NCBI RefSeq assembly: GCF_900102345.1
Contig: NZ_FNKB01000001.1
Coordinates: 558,001 to 622,000, forward strand
Source: Leucobacter chromiiresistens
GTDB taxonomy: Bacteria; Actinomycetota; Actinomycetes; Actinomycetales; Microbacteriaceae
DNA: 64,000 bases
Direction: 5' to 3'
Each line of letters begins with the position of its first letter. Within the stretch, counting starts at the first letter, position 1. This document shows positions 55,841-64,000 of this stretch, one piece after another. Below the pieces are notes generated by a model that was not told where the DNA came from, ran no database searches, and worked only from the letters and a program-made list of their open reading frames with translations. A program made the translations under genes and the position numbers.

Positions 55841-56989
55841 CTACACGGGGCGGGGCGATGGCGCGCAGGGCGCCGTGGACCCGCGGACGACGAGGCGCGG
55901 GGCGAAGGTGCGCGATCCCACGGGCGAACCCGTGACCTCGTCAGCAGAACGCCCGCACGCGCGTTCGACCCCCGCGTCGTCTTCCGCGACGGCCCCCGCG
56001 TCGCCCCCACTGGTCGCGGGGCCCCGGCTCCCGTCGGCGAGCAGCGCGAGCAGCGCCTCCCCCGCGCGCTCGCCGAGCTCCCGCGGATCTCCGCTGATCG
56101 TCGTCAGCGAGACGATGCCGTAGGCGGCGAGCGGGGAGTCGTCGTAGCCGACGACCGACACTCGGGACGGCACCGCGAGCCCCGCAGCGCGGGCCGCTGC
56201 GATCGCCCCGACCGCCATGGGGTCGTTCACCGCGAACACCGCAGTGGGCGCCTCGCGGAACCCCGCGCGCGGCAGCGCCTCACCCGACCCCGACCCCGAC
56301 CCAACCCCGAACAGCGCCGAGGCCGCCGCTCGGGCAGCGCGCTCCTCGTTGACGTCGGCGTGCACGATCGAGGGCGCGAGCCCGGCGTCCGCCATCGCCT
56401 CGCGGTACCCGGTTTCGCGCGCCGCCGCACTCGCCCCGGGGCCCGAGATGCAGGCGATGGTGCGATGTCCGAGTTCCACGAGGTGGCGAGTGGCGATCCG
56501 GCCCCCCGCCACCTCGTCGCTCGCGATGACCGGAACGTCGGCCGCGCCGACGGCTCGGATGCCGAGCACGACGGCAGGCACGCCCGCGCGCTGAACGGCG
56601 TCACCGCTCGCCTCGCCGGCGAGCACGAGACCGTCGACCCGGAGTGCGCGGAAGGCGTCGATCGGGTCGACGCCCAGGTGCGCGTTGAGGTGCGCATCCG
56701 CGACGCTGAGCGCGTAGCCCTCCCGTCCGAGCGACGCGCGCAGCCCCGCCAGGGCGTCGACGAACCAGAGGTTCGAGAAGTCGTCGATCACCACGCCGAC
56801 GCTGCGGGTGCGGGTTCCGGCGAGTCCGGCGGCGAGCCTGCTCGGGGTGTAGTCGAGTTCGGAGATGGCGGCGAGCACCGCCTCCCGCTTCTCGGCGCTC
56901 ACCTTCGGCGAGTCGCGCAGCACCAGCGAGACGAGCGACTTGGAGACGCCGGCGCGCTCCGCCACGTCGTAAATGGTCGGTCGTCGCAT
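55841..56989 (-). CDS. LacI family regulator (2)
   Basis: A 382-residue repressor with the DNA-binding domain at residues 1-55 (TIYDVAERAGVSKSLVSLVL), the hinge YTPSRLAAGLAG, and a periplasmic-binding-like ligand domain. The C-terminus has an acidic insertion before the final strand. GAAAGGA precedes the ATG. It faces the Gfo-C/TIM operon and likely controls it. Confidence 0.9.
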   Translation of the reverse strand: MRRPTIYDVAERAGVSKSLVSLVLRDSPKVSAEKREAVLAAISELDYTPSRLAAGLAGTRTRSVGVVIDDFSNLWFVDALAGLRASLGREGYALSVADAHLNAHLGVDPIDAFRALRVDGLVLAGEASGDAVQRAGVPAVVLGIRAVGAADVPVIASDEVAGGRIATRHLVELGHRTIACISGPGASAAARETGYREAMADAGLAPSIVHADVNEERAARAAASALFGVGSGSGSGEALPRAGFREAPTAVFAVNDPMAVGAIAAARAAGLAVPSRVSVVGYDDSPLAAYGIVSLTTISGDPRELGERAGEALLALLADGSRGPATSGGDAGAVAEDDAGVERACGRSADEVTGSPVGSRTFAPRLVVRGSTAPCAPSPRPV

Positions 56990-57051
56990 CGCAGTCCTTT
57001 CACGGGGCCCGCTTCAGGTTACGGGAACGGCGCCCCGTTTCGCGCGAACGA

Positions 57052-57080
57052 TTGACAGGCCCGACGTCTGCGGCTAGCGT
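57052..57080 (+). promoter_or_regulatory. promoter of the Gfo-C/TIM operon
   Basis: TTGACA at 57052-57057 and TAGCGT at 57075-57080 with a 17-base spacer. Transcription would start near 57087, directly ahead of the palindromic operator. Confidence 0.7.
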
Positions 57081-57088
57081 GACTAGCA

Positions 57089-57102
57089 TTGGAGCGCTCC
57101 AA
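57089..57102. promoter_or_regulatory. LacI-type palindromic operator
   Basis: TTGGAGCGCTCCAA is a perfect palindrome close to the GAGCGCTC operators of actinobacterial sugar repressors such as CebR. Its place at the start of transcription suits repression by LacI (2). Confidence 0.75.
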
Positions 57103-57151
57103 CGCGTGCCACGACGCGAATTCGAGCAACGCAGCATCCGAAGGGAACATC

Positions 57152-58342
57152 ATGAACGCATCCATCGGCGTCGCCGTGATCGGCGCGGGCATGGCCGGCA
57201 AGGCCCACGCCGCCGCATACCGGGCGGCCACCACCCTCTACACGCCCGCGCTCCCCGACATCCGGCTCGTCGCCATCGGCGATGTCTTCGAGCCGCTCGG
57301 AACGGAGACCGCGCAGCGATTCGGCTTCGAGCGCCACGTCGCAGACTGGCGCGACATCGCAGCGTCCGACGACATCGACGTCGTCAGCGTCGTGGTCGCC
57401 AATCCGCTCCACCGCGAGATCGTCGAAGGGCTCCTCGCGGCGGGCAAGCACGTGCTGTGCGAGAAGCCGCTCAGCGACACCATCGAAGATGCACGATCCA
57501 TGGCCGAGGCCGCGCGCCGCGCCGCGGCGTCCGGCATCATCGCGCGCATCGGCTTCAGCTACCTGCGCGCACCGGGAATCGCCTTCATCCGGCAGCTCAT
57601 CGACGACGGCAGGCTCGGCGAAGTGCTCCACTTCTCAGGTCGCTACTGGACCGACTACGGTTGCCGCACCGACGCCCCCATCAGCTGGCGCTACCAGGGC
57701 CCTCCCGGCTCCGGAGCAATCGGCGACGTCGGCAGCCACCTCGGCTACATCGCCGAATACCTCTGCGGGCCGGCCCGCGAGGTCTCGGGCGGGCGATTCC
57801 ACACGGCCATCACCGAACGCCCGAAGCCGCTCGGCCAGGTCGTCGGGCACAGTCGCGGCGGGGTGAGCGACGAGACCGCCCCCGTGACGAACGACGACTA
57901 CGCCTCGTTCAGCGCGGAGTTCGCGCAGTGCGTCGGCAGCATCGAGGTATCGCGCGTCGCGGCCGGCCACCCGAACACCTGCACCATCGAGGTCTTCGGA
58001 TCGGGCGGAGCCGCGCGATGGTCGCAGACGAATCCCGCCCAGGTCGAGGTGATGCTGAACGACGAGCACACCGACGTGGCCGGGTTCCGCACCGTCGCGC
58101 TCGGGCCGGCGCACCCCCACTACGCGGGAGGATGGGCGATGGACGCCCCGGGCGTGGGCATCGGCCAGAACGACCTCTTCGTGCACCAGGCGCGCGCCTT
58201 CCTGGAGGAGGTGGCGGGACTCCCCGCCGCGCAGTCGCTGCCTCGATGCCGCACCTTCGACGACGGCGTGCACAACATGGAGGTGCTCGCAGCCGTCGCC
58301 GAATCCGCGCGCGCCGGCGGTGCCGCGGTCGCGGTGGGCTGA
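57152..58342 (+). CDS. Gfo/Idh/MocA oxidoreductase (C)
   Basis: A 396-residue dehydrogenase with VIGAGMAGKAHAAAY, LCEKPLSDT (lysine near 102) and GDVGSHLGYIAEYLCG near 200. AAGGGA precedes the ATG at 57152. It shares an operon with a TIM-barrel isomerase, a pairing seen in routes for keto-sugars and C- or O-glycosides. Confidence 0.88.
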   Translation: MNASIGVAVIGAGMAGKAHAAAYRAATTLYTPALPDIRLVAIGDVFEPLGTETAQRFGFERHVADWRDIAASDDIDVVSVVVANPLHREIVEGLLAAGKHVLCEKPLSDTIEDARSMAEAARRAAASGIIARIGFSYLRAPGIAFIRQLIDDGRLGEVLHFSGRYWTDYGCRTDAPISWRYQGPPGSGAIGDVGSHLGYIAEYLCGPAREVSGGRFHTAITERPKPLGQVVGHSRGGVSDETAPVTNDDYASFSAEFAQCVGSIEVSRVAAGHPNTCTIEVFGSGGAARWSQTNPAQVEVMLNDEHTDVAGFRTVALGPAHPHYAGGWAMDAPGVGIGQNDLFVHQARAFLEEVAGLPAAQSLPRCRTFDDGVHNMEVLAAVAESARAGGAAVAVG

Positions 58343-58389
58343 TCCGCCCCGCCCCGCACCCAGCCCTCCACCACGAAACGAGCACCAGC

Positions 58390-59397
58390 ATGAAACTCGG
58401 CGTCTACAACGCGATCCTGCACGACCGCAGCCTCCCCGAAGCGATCGCGGTCGTGCGCGACCTCGGCCTCACCGGGATCGAGCTGAACTCCGGCGGCTTC
58501 CTCCCGGCGACGCACATCCCGACCCTCGACGAGATCCTCGTCTCCGACGCGGCGCGCGACGACTTCCTCGGCGTATTCGCGGGCACCGGCGTCTCGATCG
58601 CCGGGCTCAATTGCAACGGCAACCCCCTGCACCCCGACCCCGTGATCGGCGACGCGCACGCAGGAGACGTGCGCCGGTCGATCCGGCTCGCCGAGCGGCT
58701 CGGGCAGGATCGGGTCGTCACGATGTCGGGCCTCCCCGGCGGCGAACCCGGGTCGACCGTCATCAACTGGGTCGTCAACGCCTGGAACTCGGCCGCACTC
58801 GACGTGCTCGACTACCAGTGGGATATCGCGACCGGATTCTGGCGGGAGATCGACCGCTTCGCGGCGGACCACGGTGTGAGCGTCGCCCTCGAGCTGCACC
58901 CGCAGAACCTGGTCTTCAACTCGGCCGACGTGCACAAGCTCATCGAGCTCACGCGCGCCACGCACCTCGGCGTCGAACTCGACGCGTCGCACCTCTTCTG
59001 GCAGCAGATGGATCCGGTCTCCGTAGTGCGGCACCTCGGCGAGCTCGTCCTCCACGCCGCCGCGAAAGACGTGCGCGTGAACCCGGAGTGGGCGCGGCTC
59101 AACGGGGTGCTCGACAACTCGTTCCGCCGCCTGGCGCCCGACGAACCCCGCACCCATCTCGGCGGAGACGAGTGGGCGAATGCGTGGCCGGAGCGCTCGG
59201 CCTGGGACTTCGTCGCGCTCGGCAGGGGCCACGACACCGCGTTCTGGACGGAGTTCTTGCGGGCGCTCCACGAGGTGGACCCCGAGATGTGGGTCAACAT
59301 CGAGCACGAGGACGTCTCGCTCGGCCGCCTCGAGGGGCTGCAGGTCGCGTCGGAGGTGCTGCTCGAGGCGGACGCCGCGCTGCGAGCCGGCCTGTAG
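58390..59397 (+). CDS. sugar phosphate isomerase/epimerase family protein (TIM barrel)
   Basis: A 335-residue AP-endonuclease-2 type barrel. Likely metal ligands are the Glu of VALELHPQN near residue 173, the Asp and His of LDASHLFWQQ near 200, the His of LVLHAAAKD, and the Glu of WVNIEHED near 302. The 335-residue length and long loops resemble enzymes acting on 3-keto-glycosides. The start has only a weak ribosome site. Confidence 0.8.
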   Translation: MKLGVYNAILHDRSLPEAIAVVRDLGLTGIELNSGGFLPATHIPTLDEILVSDAARDDFLGVFAGTGVSIAGLNCNGNPLHPDPVIGDAHAGDVRRSIRLAERLGQDRVVTMSGLPGGEPGSTVINWVVNAWNSAALDVLDYQWDIATGFWREIDRFAADHGVSVALELHPQNLVFNSADVHKLIELTRATHLGVELDASHLFWQQMDPVSVVRHLGELVLHAAAKDVRVNPEWARLNGVLDNSFRRLAPDEPRTHLGGDEWANAWPERSAWDFVALGRGHDTAFWTEFLRALHEVDPEMWVNIEHEDVSLGRLEGLQVASEVLLEADAALRAGL

Positions 59398-59460
59398 GTC
59401 GAGGGGCCTCGCGGGCCGCGGATCGCGTGGCCCGCGGCCCGCGGCCCGACGCCCGCCGCC

Positions 59461-59520
59461 CGCGAAAGCGCAGTCGGCGTCGTCCGCGCGAGCGGGCGCG
59501 ACCGGAACTGCGCTTTCGGC
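59461..59520. repeat. palindrome with CGAAAGCGCAGT arms
   Basis: GCGAAAGCGCAGT (59462-59474) and ACTGCGCTTTCG (59507-59518) pair between convergent genes. It may end both transcripts. It shares the CGC(C)GAAAG beginning with the 11.2-kb family. Confidence 0.7.
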
Positions 59521-59549
59521 GCGCGCTCGCCGGTCGGTGCCCTCGCCCC

Positions 59550-60572
59550 TCACACCGCCGCGCGCTCGCCCGTCAGCGCGCTCGCCCGCGCGGCGTCGAG
59601 CACCGCGACCGTGTGGAGCGCCTGCTCGAGGGTCACGTTCGGGGTCTCGCCCGCGACGATCGCGCGGTGCAGGTCGCGGTAGAACTCGGTGTAGTCGCCG
59701 CGCTGCGAGGGGACGCGGGTCGCGCCGGCGCTGGTCGTCAGCACGCCCCAGCGCTCCTCGGCCTCGACGCCCCAGACGTCCGCATCTGCGGCGGGCGTCA
59801 GCCCGGCGCGCAGCTGCTCGACCTGCACGTCGGACATGTGCGACTCGTAGTTGCCCTCGCGGCCGATGACGATCATGCGGCGGTCGTCGCGCCGCGCGCC
59901 CTTCGTCGACGACACCGCGCTGAAGACGCCCGACGCGTGGTGCAGTCCGAGGAAGAAGCCGACGTCGACGCGCTGCTCGCCCGTGCCGATCCAGTCGAGG
60001 TGGGCGTCGACGCGCTCCACGGGCCCGAAGAGCTGCGTGAGCTGGTCGACGACGTGCGCGCCGAGGTCTCGCAGCAGCCCCTCGTCGGGGCCCTGGTCGA
60101 GCACCGACCGGTCGTCCTGCTCGAGCGCGAAGTCGGCCCGCCACACGGGCCCGAGCTCGCCCGAGGCGAGCACCGATTGCAGCGTGACGAGGTCGGTGTC
60201 CCAGCGCCGGTTGTGGAACACGGTGAGCGTGCGCTGCGCCGCGCCCGCTGCGGCGATGAGCTCGCGGGCGGTTGCGGCGTCGGGCGCGAACGGCTTGTCG
60301 GCGACCACGTGCACGCCGCGTTCGAGGGCGCGCAGCACGAGTTCGCGCCGGGTCGCGGGCGGGGTGGTGATGACGACGGCGTCGACGCCCGCGTCGATGA
60401 GCGCATCGAGCGATGCGTAGGCGGGCACGCCCGGCGCGGCTGCGGCGAGCGCGGCGCGCGTGGTCTCGGATCGCGCGACCACGCCGACGAGCTCCCATTC
60501 GGCGGCGGCCTGCACGTACGGCAGATGGAACAGGCGTCCTCCGACGCCGAATCCGACGATTCCGATGCGCAT
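59550..60572 (-). CDS. IolW/YdgJ-like scyllo-inositol dehydrogenase
   Basis: A 340-residue Gfo/Idh/MocA enzyme. GIVGFGVGGRLFHLPYV, ADKPFAPD (lysine near 92) and the FHNRRWDTDLVTL segment near residue 120 are the pattern of the NADP-dependent IolW/YdgJ branch. YESHMSDVQVEQL and QRGDYTEFYRDL follow as in that branch. AAGGAG precedes the ATG. It trails the sugar porter by nine bases. Confidence 0.85.
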   Translation of the reverse strand: MRIGIVGFGVGGRLFHLPYVQAAAEWELVGVVARSETTRAALAAAAPGVPAYASLDALIDAGVDAVVITTPPATRRELVLRALERGVHVVADKPFAPDAATARELIAAAGAAQRTLTVFHNRRWDTDLVTLQSVLASGELGPVWRADFALEQDDRSVLDQGPDEGLLRDLGAHVVDQLTQLFGPVERVDAHLDWIGTGEQRVDVGFFLGLHHASGVFSAVSSTKGARRDDRRMIVIGREGNYESHMSDVQVEQLRAGLTPAADADVWGVEAEERWGVLTTSAGATRVPSQRGDYTEFYRDLHRAIVAGETPNVTLEQALHTVAVLDAARASALTGERAAV

Positions 60573-60581
60573 GTGCGCTCC

Positions 60582-62057
60582 TTACCTGCTTCGCGGCACG
60601 TAGATCGCGCCGGTGGTCACTTCTTCTTCGAGGGCCTCGAGCGTGCGCCCGCGCGTCTCGGGCACACTCTTCCAGACGAAGAGCAGCGCGAGCGCTCCCA
60701 CGGCGGCGAAGACGAAGAACGTGTTGGATATCCCGATCCCGTCGACGAGGGGGAGGAAGGACAGGGCGACGACGCCGTTCATGATCCAGAGGGCGAACAC
60801 CGAGATGCCCATGCCGATGCCGCGCATGTGGAGCGGGAAGATCTCCGAGAGGTAGACCCAGACGGCGACGTTCAGGAAGGTCTGCATGGACCCGACGAAG
60901 ATGACGACGAGGGCGAGGATCACCCAGGGCCGCACGGCGCTGCCTTCGGGGAGGGTGAGCGAGGCGGCGCCGATGAGGAGGTGGCTCACCGTCGTGAGCG
61001 TGAACCCGGTGATGAAGGTCTTGCGGCGGTCGAGCCGGTCCATCATCTGGAGGGCGATGATCGCGCCGATCACGGCGATCACGCCCGGTGCGACGTTCGC
61101 GATGAGGGCCGCGTTCTGGGAGAAGCCCGACTGCTCGAGCACCTGGCTGCCGAAGTACATGATCGAGTTGATGCCGGTGAGCTGCTGGGCGATGCCGAGC
61201 CCGATGCCGACGAGGATGATCTTGGTGAGGTTGCGGTTCGAGAGGATGGCGCGCCAGCCGATCTGGGACGCGCCGCGCTCCTCGTCGACGAGTGCGCGCA
61301 GCTCGCCGATCTCGGCGGCGGCGCGCTCGGGGGTGCGCACGGTGGCGAGCACGCGTTCGGCGCCGGCGTAGTCGCCGCGGCCCACGAGCCAGCGCGGCGA
61401 TTCGGGCATGCGCAGCATTCCGAAGAAGAGGGCGATCGCGGGCACCGCACAGACGGCGAACATGACGCGCCAGATGCCGTCGATGTGGCCCAACACGTTG
61501 CCGATGACGGCGTTGACGACGAAGGCGGCGAGCTGGCCGACGACGATCATGAGCTCGTTGCGGCCTGCGAGGGATCCGCGGATCTCGTAGGGCGCGAGCT
61601 CTGCGAGGAAGACGGGGACCACGGTCGAGGCGCCGCCGACGGCGAGCCCGAGCAGCACGCGGCCGAGGATGAGCGTGCCGAAGCCGAGCGGCGTGTGCGT
61701 GCCGGGGGTGTCGCCGCCGGGCGCGAAGACGACGAATGCGGTGCCGGCGAAGAAGAGCACGGCGAGCAGGATGATGGTCTTGCGCCGACCCCAGGCGTCG
61801 GAGAGGCGACCGCAGACCATTGCGCCGAGGGCGGCGGCGAAGACGAGCGAGCTGGTGAACCAGCCTTCGAGGAACGGGGTGAGGCCGAGCTCCTGCGACA
61901 TGGGGCTGAGAGCGCCGTTGACCACTCCGGTGTCGTACCCGAAGAGCAGGCCGCCGAAGGTGGCGATGAGCGCCACGAGTCCGAGGCGGCGCCGGTGGGG
62001 CCCGGTTCCGAGCGGGGGCAGCGATGTGCGACTCTCGCCCGCGGTTCCGACTGGCAT
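60582..62057 (-). CDS. sugar porter family MFS transporter (IolT-like)
   Basis: A 491-residue twelve-helix sugar/H+ symporter. Family signatures are GRLSDAWGRRKT after helix 2, PESPRWL between the halves, QQLTGINSIMYFG in helix 7 and the closing PETRGRTLEALEEE. Inositol transporters of the IolT type look like this. The ATG at 62057 follows AAGGAG; an upstream ATG at 62108 would run into the control region. Confidence 0.92.
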   Translation of the reverse strand: MPVGTAGESRTSLPPLGTGPHRRRLGLVALIATFGGLLFGYDTGVVNGALSPMSQELGLTPFLEGWFTSSLVFAAALGAMVCGRLSDAWGRRKTIILLAVLFFAGTAFVVFAPGGDTPGTHTPLGFGTLILGRVLLGLAVGGASTVVPVFLAELAPYEIRGSLAGRNELMIVVGQLAAFVVNAVIGNVLGHIDGIWRVMFAVCAVPAIALFFGMLRMPESPRWLVGRGDYAGAERVLATVRTPERAAAEIGELRALVDEERGASQIGWRAILSNRNLTKIILVGIGLGIAQQLTGINSIMYFGSQVLEQSGFSQNAALIANVAPGVIAVIGAIIALQMMDRLDRRKTFITGFTLTTVSHLLIGAASLTLPEGSAVRPWVILALVVIFVGSMQTFLNVAVWVYLSEIFPLHMRGIGMGISVFALWIMNGVVALSFLPLVDGIGISNTFFVFAAVGALALLFVWKSVPETRGRTLEALEEEVTTGAIYVPRSR

Positions 62058-62111
62058 TCTGTGACTCCTTCGTCGTGCACGCGACTCGCCGAGTAACGGT
62101 CGCTTCATCTG

Positions 62112-62140
62112 AGCCTAACAATGTCGTTACATTTGGACAA
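62112..62140 (-). promoter_or_regulatory. sugar porter promoter with operator in the spacer
   Basis: On the minus strand TTGTCC (62135-62140) and TAGGCT (62112-62117) are 17 bases apart, and AATGTAACGACATT (62120-62133) fills the spacer. The core is identical to the site before the sugar ABC operon. Confidence 0.7.
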
Positions 62141-62160
62141 ACTTTTCAACGCGCTACAGT
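62133..62160 (+). promoter_or_regulatory. leaderless tauE-like promoter
   Basis: TTGGAC at 62133-62138 and TACAGT at 62155-62160, 16 bases apart; the GTG at 62167 follows the -10 by six bases. It overlaps the sugar porter's promoter, so one bound repressor may affect both. Confidence 0.5.
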
Positions 62161-62166
62161 GGACCG

Positions 62167-62922
62167 GTGATGTCCGCGCTGCCCGAGCTCGCCCCGTTCG
62201 CCTGGCCGCTGCTCGCCCTCGCGGCGTGCATCGTCGGGTTCTCGAAGACGGCGCTCCCCGGCGCGAACACGGTCGCGATCGCGATCTTCGCCGCGATCCT
62301 GCCCGCGAAGCAGTCGACCGGGGCGCTGCTCGTGCTGCTCATCGTCGGCGACGTCTTCGCCGTGTGGGCCTACCGCAGGCACACCAGCTGGCAGACGATC
62401 CTGCGTCTCGCCCCCGCCGTCGTCGCGGGCCTCGCGCTGGGCGCGGCGTTCCTCGCGTTCGCCAGCGATGGCTGGGTGCGCCGCTTAATCGGCGGGATCC
62501 TGCTGCTCGTCGTCGCCTTCACGGTCTGGCGGCGCTACTTCTCCGTCGGGGCGTCGGCGGGGCCCGGGGGGCGCACCGGCAGCATCGTCTACGGCTCCCT
62601 GTCGGGCTTCACCACGATGGTCGCGAACGCCGGCGGGCCCGTCATGTCGATGTACTTCCTCGCCGCGAAGTTCCCCGTGCAGGCGTTCCTCGGCACCGCG
62701 GCCTGGTTCTTCGCGCTCATCAACCTCGCGAAGCTCCCGTTCTCGTTCGGGCTCGGCCTCATCGACGCCTCCAGCCTCGCGCTCGACCTACTGCTCGTAC
62801 CGGGCGTCGTCATCGGCGCGCTGATCGGGCGCTGGATCGCGGCGCGCATCTCGCAGCGCGTCTTCGAGAGCGCGGTGCTCGTCGTGACGATCCTCGCCGC
62901 GCTCTACCTCGTCGTCTTCTGA
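62167..62922 (+). CDS. TauE/SafE family transporter
   Basis: A 251-residue eight-helix membrane protein of the TauE/SafE (DUF81) group, linked to export of sulfite or organosulfonates. TMVANAGGPVMSMYFLAAKF near residue 155 is the family's second-repeat motif. GTG at 62167 or ATG at 62170 may start it. It faces the sugar porter, but its substrate need not be related. Confidence 0.88.
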   Translation: MMSALPELAPFAWPLLALAACIVGFSKTALPGANTVAIAIFAAILPAKQSTGALLVLLIVGDVFAVWAYRRHTSWQTILRLAPAVVAGLALGAAFLAFASDGWVRRLIGGILLLVVAFTVWRRYFSVGASAGPGGRTGSIVYGSLSGFTTMVANAGGPVMSMYFLAAKFPVQAFLGTAAWFFALINLAKLPFSFGLGLIDASSLALDLLLVPGVVIGALIGRWIAARISQRVFESAVLVVTILAALYLVVF

Positions 62923-62934
62923 GCCCCGCCCCCC

Positions 62935-63804
62935 TCAGCTCAGGCCGGCCAGTTCCCGAAGCTTCGCGAGCTGGAAGCGCGACACCTCGTCGGCCCGCTC
63001 GTCCTCGGCGAACACGTTCGACACGATGAGGGCGTCGTCGCGGTCGAGATACCCCGATGCGCGCAGGGCTCCGAAGAGCTCCTGCCAGTCGACGTCGCCG
63101 TCGCCGATCGCGAGGTGCTGGTGCACGCGCACCGCGTTGCCCGGCGGATTGGTGATGTAGCGCAGCGCGTGCGACCGGGTGTGGTCGAACGTGTCGGCGG
63201 CGTAGACGGCGCCGAGGCGATCACCGAGCTCCGGGATCAGGCTCGACGCCCGATCGCCCGAGTGGAAGGTGTGCGCCGCGACGTACACGAAGCCGACCCG
63301 ATCGGTGTTCAGCCCGCGGATGATGCGCCACGCCTCGAGGCCGTCCTCCACGAAGTCGTCGGGGTGGGGGTCGAAGTTGAGCGCGACCCCTTCCCGCTCG
63401 AGCACGGGGATGAGCTGCTCCATCGCGCGGTAGAAGGCGTACTCCGACTCCTCCTCGCGCTCGGGGCGACCTGAGAACTCGGTGTTCACGATGGGCGCCT
63501 CGAGCTCCGCGGCGATCTCGATGTAGCGGGTCGTGTTGAAGACGGCCGCTTCGACCTGGTGCGGTTCGGGCCCGCCGAAGCGCTGCACGGGCAGCACCGA
63601 GGTGATGGTCACTCCGGCGTCCTTCGCGCGCTTCTTCAGCTGCGCGATGAGCGCGCTGTCGACCTTCGGGTAGTGGAAGTGCCGCCCGAAGTCGGGGTTC
63701 GGCGTCAGCTGCAGGTACTCGTACCCGAGCCGCGCGACGACGTCGGGGAAGTCGAGCAGGTGGACGGAATCGTTGTACGGCGTGGGGTCGAGTGCGATGC
63801 GCAC
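62935..63804 (-). CDS. sugar phosphate isomerase/epimerase family protein (TIM barrel, 2)
   Basis: A 289-residue AP-endonuclease-2 barrel. VNTEFSGRPE, ALNFDPHPDDF near residue 143, VYVAAHTFHSG near 178 and VHQHLAIGDGDVDW near 230 carry candidate metal ligands; the usual Glu before the His-Pro is replaced by Asp. GAGGAGG precedes the GTG start. The substrate is unknown but fits the sugar cluster. Confidence 0.82.
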   Translation of the reverse strand: MRIALDPTPYNDSVHLLDFPDVVARLGYEYLQLTPNPDFGRHFHYPKVDSALIAQLKKRAKDAGVTITSVLPVQRFGGPEPHQVEAAVFNTTRYIEIAAELEAPIVNTEFSGRPEREEESEYAFYRAMEQLIPVLEREGVALNFDPHPDDFVEDGLEAWRIIRGLNTDRVGFVYVAAHTFHSGDRASSLIPELGDRLGAVYAADTFDHTRSHALRYITNPPGNAVRVHQHLAIGDGDVDWQELFGALRASGYLDRDDALIVSNVFAEDERADEVSRFQLAKLRELAGLS

Positions 63805-63849
63805 GCGGGGGCCTCCTCAGAATTCGCGGTGCTGCTGGTCATGGTGCTT

Positions 63850-63931
63850 CGGCTTCGGTGAGCGATTCGGCTTCGGTGAGAGCATTTCAGCAGATTTCGT
63901 CTCACGGAAGCCGCATCGCTCACGCTTCCGG
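63850..63931. repeat. long imperfect palindrome
   Basis: The left arm holds CTTCGGTGAGCGATTCGG and CTTCGGTGAGA; the right arm TCTCACGGAAGCCG and CATCGCTCACGCTTCCGG pairs with it over about 32 bases around GCATTTCAGCAGATTTCG. Confidence 0.75.
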
Positions 63932-63935
63932 AGCG

Positions 63936-63966
63936 CCCGGGTTCCCGAACGCCCGGGAACCCGGGG
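63936..63966 (-). terminator. terminator of the gene at the window edge
   Basis: CCCGGGTTCCCG and CGGGAACCCGGG pair just beyond the stop codon at 63968-63970. Confidence 0.6.
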
Positions 63967-63967
63967 C

Positions 63968-64000
63968 TCACGCGTAGAACGCGGGCCGCTCGGGCGCGTC
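63968..64000 (-). CDS. C-terminus of a truncated gene
   Basis: The minus strand reads ...DAPERPAFYA and then TGA. A hairpin follows directly, so this looks like the end of a real gene that continues beyond the window. Ten residues do not identify it. Confidence 0.45.
   Translation of the reverse strand, partial: DAPERPAFYA

Noticed and set aside
58320..62096. Long plus-strand frame across the Gfo and sugar porter genes
   Set aside because: It crosses several genes with recognisable domains on the other frames and has shadow-frame composition.

Overview
The window is very GC-rich, uses many GTG starts and 4-nt ATGA/GTGA gene overlaps, and carries an actinobacterial gene set: a PaaR-type paa operon, a GluABCD-type glutamate transporter, a two-function dCTP deaminase, a DivIVA-like coiled-coil operon and many leaderless starts. 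The style fits a high-GC Microbacteriaceae genome such as Leucobacter. That is an inference from gene content, not a marker-based identification. No rRNA, tRNA, CRISPR array, transposase or phage gene was recognised.

Layout. 0-7.3 kb: phenylacetate degradation (paaK and paaI on one strand, paaABCDE plus an enoyl-CoA hydratase and a thioesterase on the other) around a divergent promoter with a PaaR-like operator. 7.3-11.2 kb: MocR-type regulator, DapA-like aldolase, MFS exporter. 11.2-17.5 kb: a palindromic repeat cluster, then a YhgE/Pip protein, an MMPL transporter and their divergent TetR regulator with three phased operators. 17.5-22 kb: azoreductase, dCTP deaminase, paired SMR transporters, CopD-CtaG copper protein. 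22.1-23.5 kb: HU and the cysteine-poor ribosomal proteins S14, L33 and L28. 23.6-28.4 kb: a four-gene operon of coiled-coil proteins, the least understood block here. 28.7-35 kb: SGNH hydrolase, CynX-type transporter, and a large RND transporter with a coiled-coil insertion.

35-45.9 kb: threonine-synthase-like enzyme, gluDCBA amino-acid ABC transporter, znuABC with two permeases and a Zur-like site, an amidase, and an Hsp20 gene under a perfect CIRCE element. 46-64 kb: a sugar/polyol region with five Gfo/Idh/MocA oxidoreductases (one IolG-like, one IolW/YdgJ-like), three TIM-barrel isomerases (one IolE-like), a sugar ABC transporter, a sugar porter and two LacI regulators. Several of its promoters carry related TGT-N4-ACA sites, so the region probably responds to one inositol-like or keto-sugar signal.

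Two structural themes run across the window. A family of dispersed intergenic palindromes built on CGCCGARANYGAGGGTT occurs at 11.2, 11.4, 35.1 and 49.6 kb, and further long palindromes lie at 55.6, 59.5 and 63.9 kb. Seven unrelated genes start exactly 6 nt after a TANNNT -10 hexamer, which suggests leaderless transcripts.
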